The notes under the pieces are model-generated. The model was not told the DNA's origin, made no database searches, and worked only from the letters and a program-made list of their open reading frames with translations. Shown in pieces: positions 24,081 through 33,181 of a stretch of DNA of 64,000 bases (positions are counted from its first letter, which is position 1; every line of letters begins with the position of its first letter). The translations under genes and the position numbers were made by a program. Location: assembly GCA_035403355.1 (NCBI GenBank), contig DAONFA010000003.1:1-64000 (forward strand), read 5' to 3'. The DNA is from Candidatus Cloacimonas sp. Its GTDB lineage: Bacteria; Cloacimonadota; Cloacimonadia; Cloacimonadales; Cloacimonadaceae.

Positions 24081-24818
24081 ATGGAAATCAATAATTCAGA
24101 ATTTCTCTTCGGAGATGTCTATAACAATGTGTTCCCTTTTAGAGACCTGATTCTAAGGATTAGCAAGGTCGCTAAAGTTATCCATCAACAAGGTTGGGCT
24201 GAAGCTAATGCGGGTAATATTTCTCTTCGTATCACAGATCTGGTGAAACCATTTATCAATCAAATTGGTATGGATAATTTGTATCCCTGCAGGGAATGGT
24301 TCCTGGTTTCCAGAACCGGAAGTCGTTTTCGGGATATGATTGACGAGCCGGAAAACTGTTTAATGATAATCGGTGAAGGTAATAAAGAGTATTACTTTCC
24401 TGAAGATGCCAAGCCCACTTCCGAATGGCTCTGTCATCTTAAGTTGCATAATATAAACAAAAACAATAATTTATCCTGTATCCTGCATACGCATCCAACA
24501 GAGGTTATCGCTTTTTCCGATACTTCTTCTTTTCAGGATTGTAAAACAAATTCTCAGCGTTTGAATCAATATCTGTTTGCTATCTTACCGGAAATTAAAT
24601 TATTTCTGCCCAAAGGAATAGCCGTAGCGGATTATGCTCCTGCCGGAAGTTCCAAACTTGCTGATCTCAGCTATAAATTTATACAAGATAAACAAGCGCT
24701 GATTTGGGAAAAACATGGTCTCCTCGTTTTATCTGATAACCCCGATAACGCATTAGACCTTACGGAAGTTATCAATAAAACCGCTAAACTATGGTTGATA
24801 AAAGGTCTTGTGAAATAG
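24081..24818 (+). CDS. Class II aldolase, rhamnulose-1-phosphate aldolase-like
   Basis: A zinc-dependent class II aldolase/adducin-fold protein, closest in motif wording to RhaD. It has NAGNISLRIT near residue 49, the catalytic-region PTSEWLCHLKLH, the zinc-binding HTHPTEVIA, and a late WEKHGLLVLS with the third zinc His. At 245 residues it is slightly shorter than E. coli RhaD. A rhamnose or fucose pathway is not encoded nearby, so the substrate could be another deoxy-sugar phosphate. Confidence 0.8.
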   Translation: MEINNSEFLFGDVYNNVFPFRDLILRISKVAKVIHQQGWAEANAGNISLRITDLVKPFINQIGMDNLYPCREWFLVSRTGSRFRDMIDEPENCLMIIGEGNKEYYFPEDAKPTSEWLCHLKLHNINKNNNLSCILHTHPTEVIAFSDTSSFQDCKTNSQRLNQYLFAILPEIKLFLPKGIAVADYAPAGSSKLADLSYKFIQDKQALIWEKHGLLVLSDNPDNALDLTEVINKTAKLWLIKGLVK

Positions 24819-25131
24819 AGCTTAAAGCAAAAAAAAGTGAAACAAGGGAATAATTTTCGTAGCAAGCCGGCAAGTATAATAGCCCCTTTCACCATTAAGA
24901 ATTGGACAGAGCATTAGCTTAAGATTATTACAAAACTCCAATACATAAATCCCGATTATTATTTTCATACCAGAACTGTTCAAACTCAATGCATCTCTGT
25001 TTGAATTAGCAAAATCCGGATCATTGTCCGAGCTGCGAAATCCAGGTTATCCTATAGAATATTTCATTGAACTTGACAAGAAAACAAGCTATCAGAAATT
25101 GAATAAATGTAGATAAAGAAAAGGATTGAAT
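24819..25131. other. Intergenic region
   Basis: About 310 bases without a supportable gene or repeat. A TTGACA box at 25073-25078, preceded by AAC and followed 17 bases later by AAATTG, may be the glnS promoter. Confidence 0.5.
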
Positions 25132-26841
25132 ATGGATACAAAGGAAAATAGCAAGATAGATAATGAAGAGAAGATAACAGCTTCCAATTTCATTCGTTCT
25201 ATAATAGACAGGGATTTGGCAAACGGAAAGCATAAAAGTATTATAACACGTTTTCCTCCTGAGCCAAATGGTTATTTGCATATTGGACACGCTAAATCAA
25301 TATGCTTGAATTTCGGTTTGGCAAGGGATTATCAAGGTCGTTGTAATTTGCGTTTTGATGACAGCAATCCAGTGAAAGAAGATGTGGAATATGTCCATTC
25401 CATTATGAATGATGTTCGTTGGCTTGGTTTTGATTGGGGTGAGCATTTGTATTATGCTTCGGACTATTTTGATAAGCTCTATGAATATGCCGAGTATTTA
25501 ATTAAAGCCGGAAAAGCATTTGTTTGCGATCTCTCTTTGGAAGAGCTGAAAGAATATAGAGGCACATTAACGATTCCCGGAAAAGACAGTCCCTACAGAA
25601 ATCGCAGCATTGAAGAAAACCTTGAGCTGTTCCGAAAAATGAAGGCAGGTGAATATCCGGCAGGCAGCAAAACCTTGAGAGCTAAAATAGATATGGCTTC
25701 GCCCAATTTGAATATGCGTGATCCCGTTATATATAGAATTAAGAAGACCCGTCATCATAGAACAGGTGATGTCTGGCAAATTTATCCGATGTATGATTAT
25801 ACTCATTGCGTTTCCGATGCCTTGGAAGGAATTACCCATTCCCTTTGCACTTTGGAATTTGAAGATCACAGGCCATTATATGACTGGTTCTTAGATCAAT
25901 TACCTGTGCCCTGTCACCCTCAACAAATTGAATTTGCGCGTCTTAATCTTGCCTATACAATAATGAGTAAGCGCCTTTTGCTGGAATTGGTAACTAACAA
26001 TTTAGTAAGCGGTTGGGACGATCCCAGAATGCCTACAATTGCCGGAATGCGCAGAAGAGGTTTCACTCCGGAAGCTATTAAGGACTTTTCAGATCGGATT
26101 GGCGTTTCCAAAGCTAATTCTTTAGTTGATGACGACTTGCTGATGTTTTGCGTGCGTGAAGATTTAAATAAAAAAGCGCCGCGCAGAATGGCTGTAGTAA
26201 ATCCTCTTAAATTAACCATTACCAATTACCCGGAAGGGAAAATTGAGGATTTTGATGCCGAAAATAATCCCGAAGACCCTTCTTCCGGAACACGGAAAAT
26301 AATGTTTTCCCGCAATCTGTTTATAGAAAAAGATGATTTCAGCGAAAATCCTGCTAAGGGTTGGTTTCGTCTTGCTTTAGGCAAAGAAGTTCGCTTAAAA
26401 TATGCTTATTATATCACCTGCAATGAAGTAATCAAAAATGAACAGGGTGAAATTATAGAATTACTTTGCACTTACGATGAAAAATCACGCGGGGGTTGGA
26501 CTGCAGATGGACGCAAAGTGAAAGGCACTTTACATTGGGTTTGTGCAGAGAGCGCTATACCTGTAGAATTGCGTTTATATGACCGTCTGTTTACTTTAGC
26601 CGATATGAGTGATATGGAAGCAGGAAAGACCTATCAGGATTATTTGAATCCCAATTCTTTGATTAGGAAACAAAACTGTTTAGCGGAAGAGAACTTGCAG
26701 AATGCCAAGACAGGTGATCGCTATCAGTTCTTAAGGATTGGCTATTTCAATACCGATGATGACAGTAAGCCGGAAGCATTAGTATTTAATCGTATTGTGG
26801 ATTTAAGAGACAGCTGGGCTAAGCTCAGCAAGAAAAAATAA
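25132..26841 (+). CDS. glnS: Glutaminyl-tRNA synthetase
   Basis: Charges tRNA-Gln with glutamine in the cytoplasm. The class I signatures are [20 protein letters not shown] (HIGH motif, residues about 41-60) and [12 protein letters not shown] (KMSKS variant MSKR). [10 protein letters not shown] and [15 protein letters not shown] are typical of GlnRS. The C-terminal anticodon-binding beta-barrels are complete; 569 residues is close to the E. coli enzyme. I choose the ATG at 25132, seven bases after AAGGA; an in-frame TTG two codons earlier is less likely. Followed after 12 bases by the small TM1266-like gene. Confidence 0.95.
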   Translation: MDTKENSKIDNEEKITASNFIRSIIDRDLANGKHKSIITRFPPEPNGYLHIGHAKSICLNFGLARDYQGRCNLRFDDSNPVKEDVEYVHSIMNDVRWLGFDWGEHLYYASDYFDKLYEYAEYLIKAGKAFVCDLSLEELKEYRGTLTIPGKDSPYRNRSIEENLELFRKMKAGEYPAGSKTLRAKIDMASPNLNMRDPVIYRIKKTRHHRTGDVWQIYPMYDYTHCVSDALEGITHSLCTLEFEDHRPLYDWFLDQLPVPCHPQQIEFARLNLAYTIMSKRLLLELVTNNLVSGWDDPRMPTIAGMRRRGFTPEAIKDFSDRIGVSKANSLVDDDLLMFCVREDLNKKAPRRMAVVNPLKLTITNYPEGKIEDFDAENNPEDPSSGTRKIMFSRNLFIEKDDFSENPAKGWFRLALGKEVRLKYAYYITCNEVIKNEQGEIIELLCTYDEKSRGGWTADGRKVKGTLHWVCAESAIPVELRLYDRLFTLADMSDMEAGKTYQDYLNPNSLIRKQNCLAEENLQNAKTGDRYQFLRIGYFNTDDDSKPEALVFNRIVDLRDSWAKLSKKK

Positions 26842-26853
26842 CAGGAGGATATT

Positions 26854-27102
26854 ATGGTTTACAAGGTTGTGCTTGTAAAAGTTGATCAGCGTAGCACTGA
26901 AGCTACCAAAGTTCAGGAGATTTTAACAAAGTATGGATGCAATATTCGCGTCCGTTTGGGCTTACACGAGGTATCCAATGAGTTCTGTGCCAATGATGGT
27001 TTAGTTGTTTTGGAAGTTCAAGGCGAGCAGAACATTTTGGATAATATGCTTGGCGAACTGAATGCGCTGAAGTTTGTCCAAGCTAAGTTAATTGAAATGT
27101 AA
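26854..27102 (+). CDS. Small ferredoxin-fold protein resembling the TM1266 hydrogenase-system regulator
   Basis: An 82-residue protein with the pattern of the TM1266-like ACT/ferredoxin-fold family: KVVLVKVDQRSTEATKVQEIL, an IRVRLGLHEV turn and a final strand ending FVQAKLIEM. That family is annotated as an iron-only hydrogenase system regulator in other anaerobes. Here it sits directly after glnS (12-base gap, GGAGGA site) and away from the hydrogenase operon. The match is by eye; a generic ACT-like fold is an alternative. Confidence 0.55.
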   Translation: MVYKVVLVKVDQRSTEATKVQEILTKYGCNIRVRLGLHEVSNEFCANDGLVVLEVQGEQNILDNMLGELNALKFVQAKLIEM

Positions 27103-28206
27103 CTATTTCCAAGTGTAGTTTCCTGTAGTTCCCCGCAAAGCATAATAAATAAACTGAGCGGGAAAAAGCAGAATTTGCACAGGATACAAAAAGCCGAGTT
27201 TGCTTCTTCCAATTTGTTTTAAATGACTTTGTGAAAAAGCAAATTCGGCTGTTGTTTTCAGCAGCAGAGAAAACTTCAGGGCAGGCGAGGATTTTTTTCT
27301 TATTCCTTGCCCCAAAGCAAGATAAAACAGGCAAAAATAGCAAAAGATAAACAGGCAAAGCCCTTTCAGCCACCAGGGGTAATATTGGAATTTGGAAGCT
27401 CTGCGGATATTTGTTTGGTGATGTTTTTTGCTGTCCGTTCCTTCTATGGATATAACTTGCATTCCCTTTTCCGGATTGTATGCAGCTTTTCTAATCCGGG
27501 GCATCATCTTCATTAAAAGTAAATCATCATCTCCCGAAAGCAAATGCCCAATTCCCGTAAAACCACCACTCTCAAAAAAGGTTTTCTTACGGTAAACCAT
27601 ATTACAGGCGCTGCTGGTAAAAGGAATTTTATAATATAAACCAGCGGCAGCCAGAGCATAATAAATGCTGCGCTCAAAATTTACCGGACGGAAAATGCTG
27701 CTGTCCGATTCTTTTTTCAAGACCGAATAGGAAAGCAGGTAATCCGTGTCTTTAGTAAAAGAACGGTTAATTTCGCGCAGCCAGGAAACAGGTAGAATAC
27801 AATCGGCATCGGTAAATGCCAGGATATCATACTCAGCGGCTTCTATACCTTGTTGCAGGGCAGCTTTTTTTCCTTTTAAGGGTGGGGTCTCACTATAGAA
27901 ATTTATCACCTTCAGGTTAGATAGAATCTTTTGCTTGGCTAAGAGGTCGTTACTCCCATCATCGCTATGGTCATTAACGATGATAATTTCATATTTCTCA
28001 GCCGGGTAATCCAATTGAGAAAGTGAATTGAGCAGCGAGGGAAGATTTCTTAATTCATTTCTGGCGGCAATGATAATGGATATCTCTTGAAAGTCCTCAG
28101 GAATTGCTTTTCCTCTGTCTTCAGCAATAATTTTATTTACACCGTGTTTCAGCCACAGCAGAAATAACGAATACAGCATTGTAAGAAAAGGAAAGCATTT
28201 CTTCAT
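27103..28206 (-). CDS. Family 2 glycosyltransferase, membrane-associated
   Basis: An inverting GT-A glycosyltransferase. ISIIIAARNELRNLPSLLNSL, EIIIVNDHSDDGS and the metal-binding AFTDADCILP are the GT2 motifs; SGDDDLLLMKM is the acceptor-side region. A hydrophobic N-terminus and C-terminal hydrophobic helices (about 290-310, 340-358) anchor it in the inner membrane. The sugar and acceptor are unknown. Its start overlaps the dnaX stop by 4 bases, and its stop directly abuts the convergent stop of the gene at 26854-27102. Confidence 0.88.
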   Translation of the reverse strand: MKKCFPFLTMLYSLFLLWLKHGVNKIIAEDRGKAIPEDFQEISIIIAARNELRNLPSLLNSLSQLDYPAEKYEIIIVNDHSDDGSNDLLAKQKILSNLKVINFYSETPPLKGKKAALQQGIEAAEYDILAFTDADCILPVSWLREINRSFTKDTDYLLSYSVLKKESDSSIFRPVNFERSIYYALAAAGLYYKIPFTSSACNMVYRKKTFFESGGFTGIGHLLSGDDDLLLMKMMPRIRKAAYNPEKGMQVISIEGTDSKKHHQTNIRRASKFQYYPWWLKGLCLFIFCYFCLFYLALGQGIRKKSSPALKFSLLLKTTAEFAFSQSHLKQIGRSKLGFLYPVQILLFPAQFIYYALRGTTGNYTWK

Positions 28207-29807
28207 TGACTTCTAACCAGCACGGAATCGGTGAGGTCTATAAATTTGGCAAGATCGGGATTTTCCTGTTTTATATCTTCCAGGGTCTTATGCTGAATAT
28301 TCACTTTGGTTGGGGGCTCTATTTCCTGCAGCTGCAAAGAAAGAACAATCGGTTCCTCAAATAATTCGGAAATTGAATTTTCCAGGGCTGCCTGGTTGTT
28401 TTTCAAACAGCGATAATTAGTATTACTTTCCAAGGTTAAATATAGCTTTCTGCCTTCTGCTTTTCTGGCTTTAGTTGCTTCCATTGCCAGAGCGCACATT
28501 TGACTGATCTTTTTAGCCCGGGTAATAATTCGCTGCCAAAGCTGTTCCAGATTTTCCTGGTTAAATTGCATTTTAGCAACAGTAGCTTCTTCGTGCAAAG
28601 GAACTTCCGAAGAAACCGTTGGATAACTGCTTTGAATTGATTTGGCGGTTGTTGGAGGAGCGCTTGGTCCAGGTTGAGCAAAAGTATTCAAATTAATCTT
28701 ACCCAGCAGAGCAGTAATATTTTCCATTTCATCCAGTTTACAAAGTTTAATCATCAGAGCTTCTAAAATTAAATAGGGATTGTTACTGCTTCGCAAATCT
28801 GTTTTACAGGCAATAAGATAGGATAGAATATACATCAGTTTATTTTGCCCGAAGAGTTCTGATAGCTCATCAAACATTTTTTGTTCATCGGGATTAATAT
28901 CTTTAATTTGCACCTGTAATTTGCGTAAAATAATGATCCGGACAAAATCCTGCATACCTGAGATAAATTCCTGCAAGTCAATTCCCTGTTCAAAAATCAA
29001 GTGTAATTCATTGATCAGCGACTGGGCGTTTTTTTCGTAAATTAAGGAGAGAAAACGCTGATATATCTGATTAGGTATAAGACCAAAAATCTGGCGGACT
29101 TTATCTATCGTTATATTATCCAAACAATAAGAGATTGCCTGATCCATCAGGGAAAGGGCATCCCGCATCCCGCCATCCGCTTTACGGGCTATTAAATACA
29201 GCGATTCAGAATCAATTTTTATTCCTTCCCAAGTGCTTATTTCCTGCAAACGCTGCACTATGGAATTAATGGGAATGCGTTTAAAATCATATCGCTGACA
29301 GCGGGAAATAATAGTTGGCAAAACCTTTTGGGGCTCTGTTGTAGCAAAAATGAAGATAACATTATCCGGTGGTTCTTCCAGGGTCTTTAATAACGCATTA
29401 AAGGCACTTTTGGAAAGCATGTGCACTTCATCAATGATGTATATCTTATATTTTGAGCCACTTGCAGGATAAAGAAGTTCTCGTTGTAATTCACGAATGT
29501 CATCTACTCCCGTATTGGAAGCACCATCTATTTCTATCACATCAGGTGAAGTCCCTGCAGTTATTTCCAAACAATTGGAACATACATTACAAGGGGTAGT
29601 TGTTGGTCCGTTCACACAGTTCAAACTTTTCGCTAAAATTCTTGCCAGAGAGGTCTTCCCTACGCCGCGGGGTCCTGTAAATAAATATGCATGCGCTATT
29701 CTATTTGTAGCAATAGCACTTTGCAGGATTTCGGTTATATGCTCTTGAGCGTAAACTTCCTTAAAGTTTTGGGGTCGGTATTTTCTTGCTAAAACAATGT
29801 AACTCAT
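28203..29807 (-). CDS. dnaX: DNA polymerase III subunit gamma/tau
   Basis: The clamp-loader ATPase of the replicative polymerase. Walker A is GPRGVGKTSLARIL (about residues 44-57), the zinc module is CVNGPTTTPCNVCSNC, Walker B/DExx is IIDEVHML, sensor 1 is FIFATTEP and arginine-finger region is SRCQRYDFKR. The region to about residue 360 is the conserved clamp-loader core. The 170-residue remainder is variable, as in tau proteins, and is shorter than E. coli tau. A GAGGA site precedes the ATG. Confidence 0.95.
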   Translation of the reverse strand: MSYIVLARKYRPQNFKEVYAQEHITEILQSAIATNRIAHAYLFTGPRGVGKTSLARILAKSLNCVNGPTTTPCNVCSNCLEITAGTSPDVIEIDGASNTGVDDIRELQRELLYPASGSKYKIYIIDEVHMLSKSAFNALLKTLEEPPDNVIFIFATTEPQKVLPTIISRCQRYDFKRIPINSIVQRLQEISTWEGIKIDSESLYLIARKADGGMRDALSLMDQAISYCLDNITIDKVRQIFGLIPNQIYQRFLSLIYEKNAQSLINELHLIFEQGIDLQEFISGMQDFVRIIILRKLQVQIKDINPDEQKMFDELSELFGQNKLMYILSYLIACKTDLRSSNNPYLILEALMIKLCKLDEMENITALLGKINLNTFAQPGPSAPPTTAKSIQSSYPTVSSEVPLHEEATVAKMQFNQENLEQLWQRIITRAKKISQMCALAMEATKARKAEGRKLYLTLESNTNYRCLKNNQAALENSISELFEEPIVLSLQLQEIEPPTKVNIQHKTLEDIKQENPDLAKFIDLTDSVLVRSQ

Positions 29808-29951
29808 CTATCCTCACGAAATTTCATACTATTCTATTCCTTTGCCAGTTTTCCTAAGCTCCCTTTTTAAGCAAGTATTTTCTGCTGGACAGATTAACAG
29901 CCCTCTATTTTAGTTGATTTATTATGTTATTTAGTAATGGAGGTATTTAAG

Positions 29952-31172
29952 ATGAAGCTGGAAGGGAAAGTTGTTATAGCTCAAGGCGGAGGTCCTACTG
30001 CCGTAATTAATCAATCGCTGGTAGGAGTTACCCTGGAAGCCAGAAAGTTTACTCAGGTTACCCGTGTTTATGGAGCTCTTTATGGTGTGCAGGGAATTGT
30101 TAACGAGGACTTTGTAGATTTAACTCAGGAAACCACTCACAATTTGGAACAGGTGGCAGATACACCTTCTTCCGCATTACTTTCTACCAGGGATAAACCT
30201 GACGAAAAGTATTGTATGGAAATTTTTAAAGTGCTCAAAGCGCATGATGCCAGATATTTTTTCTATATTGGAGGCAATGATTCCGCTGATACCGTTCACA
30301 TTGTAAATGAGCAGGCAACTAAAGCTGACTATGAATTTCGGGCTATCCATATTCCTAAAACCATTGATAACGATTTGGTTTTAAATGACCATACTCCAGG
30401 ATTTGGTTCTGCCGCAAGATTTGTTGCCAGTGCTTTTACCGGTGTCAATTTGGATAATCGTGCATTGCCCGGTGTTTATATTGGTGTGGTTATGGGTCGT
30501 AATGCCGGTTTTTTAACGGCTGCTTCCGTGATGGCACAAAAATATCCTGATGACGGACCGCATCTAATTTATTTACCTGAAAAACCTTTTCACCGGGAAG
30601 ATTTCTTAAACGATGTGAAACGCATTTATGATCTTTACGGAAGATGTGTAATAGCTGTTTCCGAAGGTATTACAGATGAAAAGGGAGTGCCTATCGTAAC
30701 CAAACTTTCAGGTAATCAGGAAAAAGATGCCCATGGCAATGTTCAGCTCTCTGGAACAGGAGTTCTGGGCGATTTACTATGTGAGCTTGTTCGCACCAAA
30801 CTTAAAATCAAAAGAGTGCGCAGCGATACTTTTGGCTATTTACAAAGGTCTTTTATCGGTTGCGTTAGCGATGTAGATCAACGCGAAGCCCGCGAAGTTG
30901 GTGAAAGAGCCGCTCATTATGCTATCTGGTATAATATGGATGGTTCCATTTCCATTCAAAGAACCGGTTTTTACTCTGTGAATTACCAGCTGGAAAATCT
31001 TTCAGATATTGCAGGAAAAACCAGAATTATGCCGGACGACTTTATTAATGAAGCAGGTAATGGGGTTACGGATGATTTTAAATATTATGTTAGACCGCTG
31101 CTTGGTTCAGGTTTTCCTGTAGCTCATCGTTTGCGCGCACCCAAAGTTCCTAAATTGCTGGAAGATAAATAG
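29952..31172 (+). CDS. pfp: Pyrophosphate-dependent 6-phosphofructokinase
   Basis: Phosphorylates fructose 6-phosphate using PPi (reversible). Motifs: AQGGGPTAVINQSLVG (phosphoryl donor site), YIGGNDSADTV with the Asp replacing the Gly of ATP enzymes, IPKTIDNDL whose Lys is a PPi-type signature, and MGRNAGFL for the sugar phosphate. At 406 residues it matches the PPi-PFK group. The ATG at 29952 is preferred because GGAGGT at 29939-29944 overlaps the earlier in-frame ATG at 29937. Fragments of its 3' end are repeated downstream. Confidence 0.93.
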   Translation: MKLEGKVVIAQGGGPTAVINQSLVGVTLEARKFTQVTRVYGALYGVQGIVNEDFVDLTQETTHNLEQVADTPSSALLSTRDKPDEKYCMEIFKVLKAHDARYFFYIGGNDSADTVHIVNEQATKADYEFRAIHIPKTIDNDLVLNDHTPGFGSAARFVASAFTGVNLDNRALPGVYIGVVMGRNAGFLTAASVMAQKYPDDGPHLIYLPEKPFHREDFLNDVKRIYDLYGRCVIAVSEGITDEKGVPIVTKLSGNQEKDAHGNVQLSGTGVLGDLLCELVRTKLKIKRVRSDTFGYLQRSFIGCVSDVDQREAREVGERAAHYAIWYNMDGSISIQRTGFYSVNYQLENLSDIAGKTRIMPDDFINEAGNGVTDDFKYYVRPLLGSGFPVAHRLRAPKVPKLLEDK

Positions 31173-31516
31173 CTCTTGGATGCTTCCACTGATGACGCTT
31201 TTAAAAATTACTTGTTCAAGTTCCTAAGCTTCTGGAAAATAAATAGCTCTGGGATGACCAAAATTTTAGAGCTAAGCGGAATCATATTAAGCATCGAGGA
31301 AGCTGTTCCTCCGCAAGAAAAAATAATGCAAGAATCATAGCTTCAGCTATCTCCGATTACCCATTTCAAGGACTTCTGGAAGATAAATAGCTCTTGGATG
31401 ACCAAAATTTTAGAGGTAAGAGAGATTTGATTTGAGTAGTCGCAGGACACTGTTCCTCCGCAAGAAAAAATAATGCAAGAATCAGAGCGTTATCTATCTC
31501 CGATTACCCATTTCAA
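31142..31516. repeat. Tandem duplication derived from the 3' end of pfp
   Basis: Two units (31217-31366, about 150 bp; 31367-31513, about 147 bp) follow the pfp stop. Each begins with a near copy of the last codons, stop codon and trailer of pfp (TTCTGGAARATAAATAGCTC) and continues with ACCAAAATTTTAGAGSTAAG and CTGTTCCTCCGCAAGAAAAA. The remaining part of each unit has no counterpart in the gene. No open frame of note. Confidence 0.8.
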
Positions 31517-31550
31517 GGTTTGCAACGATATGTATCTCCCTCTTTCACTC

Positions 31551-31598
31551 GTTAACCTGTTAACCCGTTAACCTGTTAACCCGTTCACCTGTTAACCT
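31551..31598. repeat. 8-bp minisatellite (GTTAACCT/GTTAACCC)
   Basis: Six tandem 8-mers of GTTAACC plus T or C lie just upstream of the gdhA promoter. GTTAAC is itself palindromic. Confidence 0.8.
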
Positions 31599-31613
31599 TT
31601 TCCATCTTCCTGC

Positions 31614-31642
31614 TTGACATAAATTGAGAGAATTATTTTAAG
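31614..31642 (+). promoter_or_regulatory. Promoter of gdhA
   Basis: TTGACA at 31614-31619 within CCTGCTTGACA, a 17-base spacer, then TTTAAG (31637-31642). It ends 34 bases before the start codon at 31677. Confidence 0.6.
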
Positions 31643-31676
31643 GTTAAAAAAAACAATAATATATATGGAGGTACCC

Positions 31677-33014
31677 ATGACCATCAATGATTTTATGGCA
31701 AAAGTGGAAGCCCGAAATTCAGGAGAACCTGAATTCTTACAGGCAGTTAAAGAAGTTGTAGAAACAGTTTGGGATGTTTATATCAACAACCCTCGTTTCG
31801 TAAAAGCAAATATCCTGGAGCGTATTGTAGAGCCCGAGCGCGCAATAATTTTCCGCGTCCCTTGGGTTGATGACAAAGGCGAAGTGCAAGTAAATCGTGG
31901 TTTCCGTGTTCAATTTAACAGTGCAATCGGACCCTATAAAGGTGGATTGCGTTTTCACCCCAGTGTGAATCTTTCAATTATGAAATTTCTGGGTTTTGAA
32001 CAAATCTTTAAAAATAGCTTAACTACGCTTCCTATGGGTGGAGGTAAAGGTGGCAGTGATTTTGACGCCCGCGGAAAAAGTGATGCCGAAATTATGCGTT
32101 TCTGCCAGTCCTTTATGACAGAACTCTTTCGTCACATCGGTCCCAATACAGATGTTCCGGCTGGAGATATTGGTGTTGGAGCTCGTGAAATTGGTTATCT
32201 TTTTGGAATGTATAAGAAACTCCGGAACGAATTTACCGGTGTGCTCACAGGTAAAGGTCTTAATTGGGGTGGAAGTTTAGTCCGTCCTGAAGCAACGGGT
32301 TATGGAGTTGTTTATTTCACTGAAGAAATGCTAAAAACCAAGGGTGAAACAATTAAAGGAAAGAGAGTTGCCCTTTCCGGTTTTGGCAATGTTGCCTGGG
32401 GCGCTGCCCAAAAAGTAAATCACTTGGGTGGAAAAGTAGTTACTATTTCCGGTCCGGATGGTTATATTTTAGATGAAGAAGGTATCAGCGATGATAAAAT
32501 TGATTATATGCTTGAGCTGCGCGCTTCTAATAACGATCGGGTAAAGGACTATGTTGATGTATATCCCAATGCCAAGTTTTTTGCCAATAGAAGACCTTGG
32601 GAAGTAAAAGTTGATGTTGCTATCCCCTGTGCAATCCAAAACGAACTTGATGCTAATGATGCTAAAACATTAGTAGCAAATGGTGTGATGTGTGTTACGG
32701 AAGCTGCCAATATGCCTTGTACCCCTGAAGCAGTGGAAATTTTCCAGAAAGCGAAAATTTTGTATGCCCCGGGTAAAGCGGCAAATGCAGGTGGAGTAGC
32801 TACCAGCGGACTGGAAATGACTCAAAATTCAATGCGTCTTAATTGGAGCAGAGAAGAAGTGGATCAAAAACTTCACGGAATTATGCAAAATATCCATAAT
32901 GCCTGTGTGGAAAGCGGTAAAGAAGCAGATGGTTATGTTAATTATGTTAAAGGTGCCAATATTGCCGGCTTCTTGAAAGTTGCCAATGCAATGTGTGACC
33001 AAGGTATAGTGTAA
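31677..33014 (+). CDS. gdhA: Glutamate dehydrogenase
   Basis: Reversible oxidative deamination of glutamate, central to amino-acid fermentation. Conserved blocks: GGLRFHPSVN, the catalytic Lys region PMGGGKGGSDFDARGKS, DVPAGDIGVGAREIGY, the Rossmann motif GFGNVAWGAA, and AANMPCTPEA with GKAANAGGVA. At 445 residues it is the hexameric type found with NADP or NAD; the coenzyme cannot be decided from sequence alone. The ATG at 31677 follows GGAGGT by five bases, and an upstream in-frame ATG at 31665 overlaps that site. A strong terminator follows. Confidence 0.95.
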   Translation: MTINDFMAKVEARNSGEPEFLQAVKEVVETVWDVYINNPRFVKANILERIVEPERAIIFRVPWVDDKGEVQVNRGFRVQFNSAIGPYKGGLRFHPSVNLSIMKFLGFEQIFKNSLTTLPMGGGKGGSDFDARGKSDAEIMRFCQSFMTELFRHIGPNTDVPAGDIGVGAREIGYLFGMYKKLRNEFTGVLTGKGLNWGGSLVRPEATGYGVVYFTEEMLKTKGETIKGKRVALSGFGNVAWGAAQKVNHLGGKVVTISGPDGYILDEEGISDDKIDYMLELRASNNDRVKDYVDVYPNAKFFANRRPWEVKVDVAIPCAIQNELDANDAKTLVANGVMCVTEAANMPCTPEAVEIFQKAKILYAPGKAANAGGVATSGLEMTQNSMRLNWSREEVDQKLHGIMQNIHNACVESGKEADGYVNYVKGANIAGFLKVANAMCDQGIV

Positions 33015-33041
33015 AAACCCCTAATCTCTCTGATATACATA

Positions 33042-33076
33042 AAGCCCGTTACGATTATTGCGTAACGGGCTTTTTT
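33042..33076 (+). terminator. Rho-independent terminator after gdhA
   Basis: AAGCCCGTTACG pairs with CGTAACGGGCTT (12 bp, 7-base loop) and is followed by a run of T. It lies 28 bases after the gdhA stop and may also serve the convergent gene ending at 33182. Confidence 0.92.
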
Positions 33077-33181
33077 AAGGACATATAATTCTTCTATTAT
33101 TTGATAGGTAGAAGAGGAACTATTTCACTTTTCCATCTTTTCTTTAATCTCAAGATATCAAGAACACAAAACCTTATACCA

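Noticed and set aside
23738..24091. Minus-strand frames with repeated SPSRHLAI motif
   Set aside because: Read through the GCGAGATG octamer array; periodic peptide is a by-product of the repeat.
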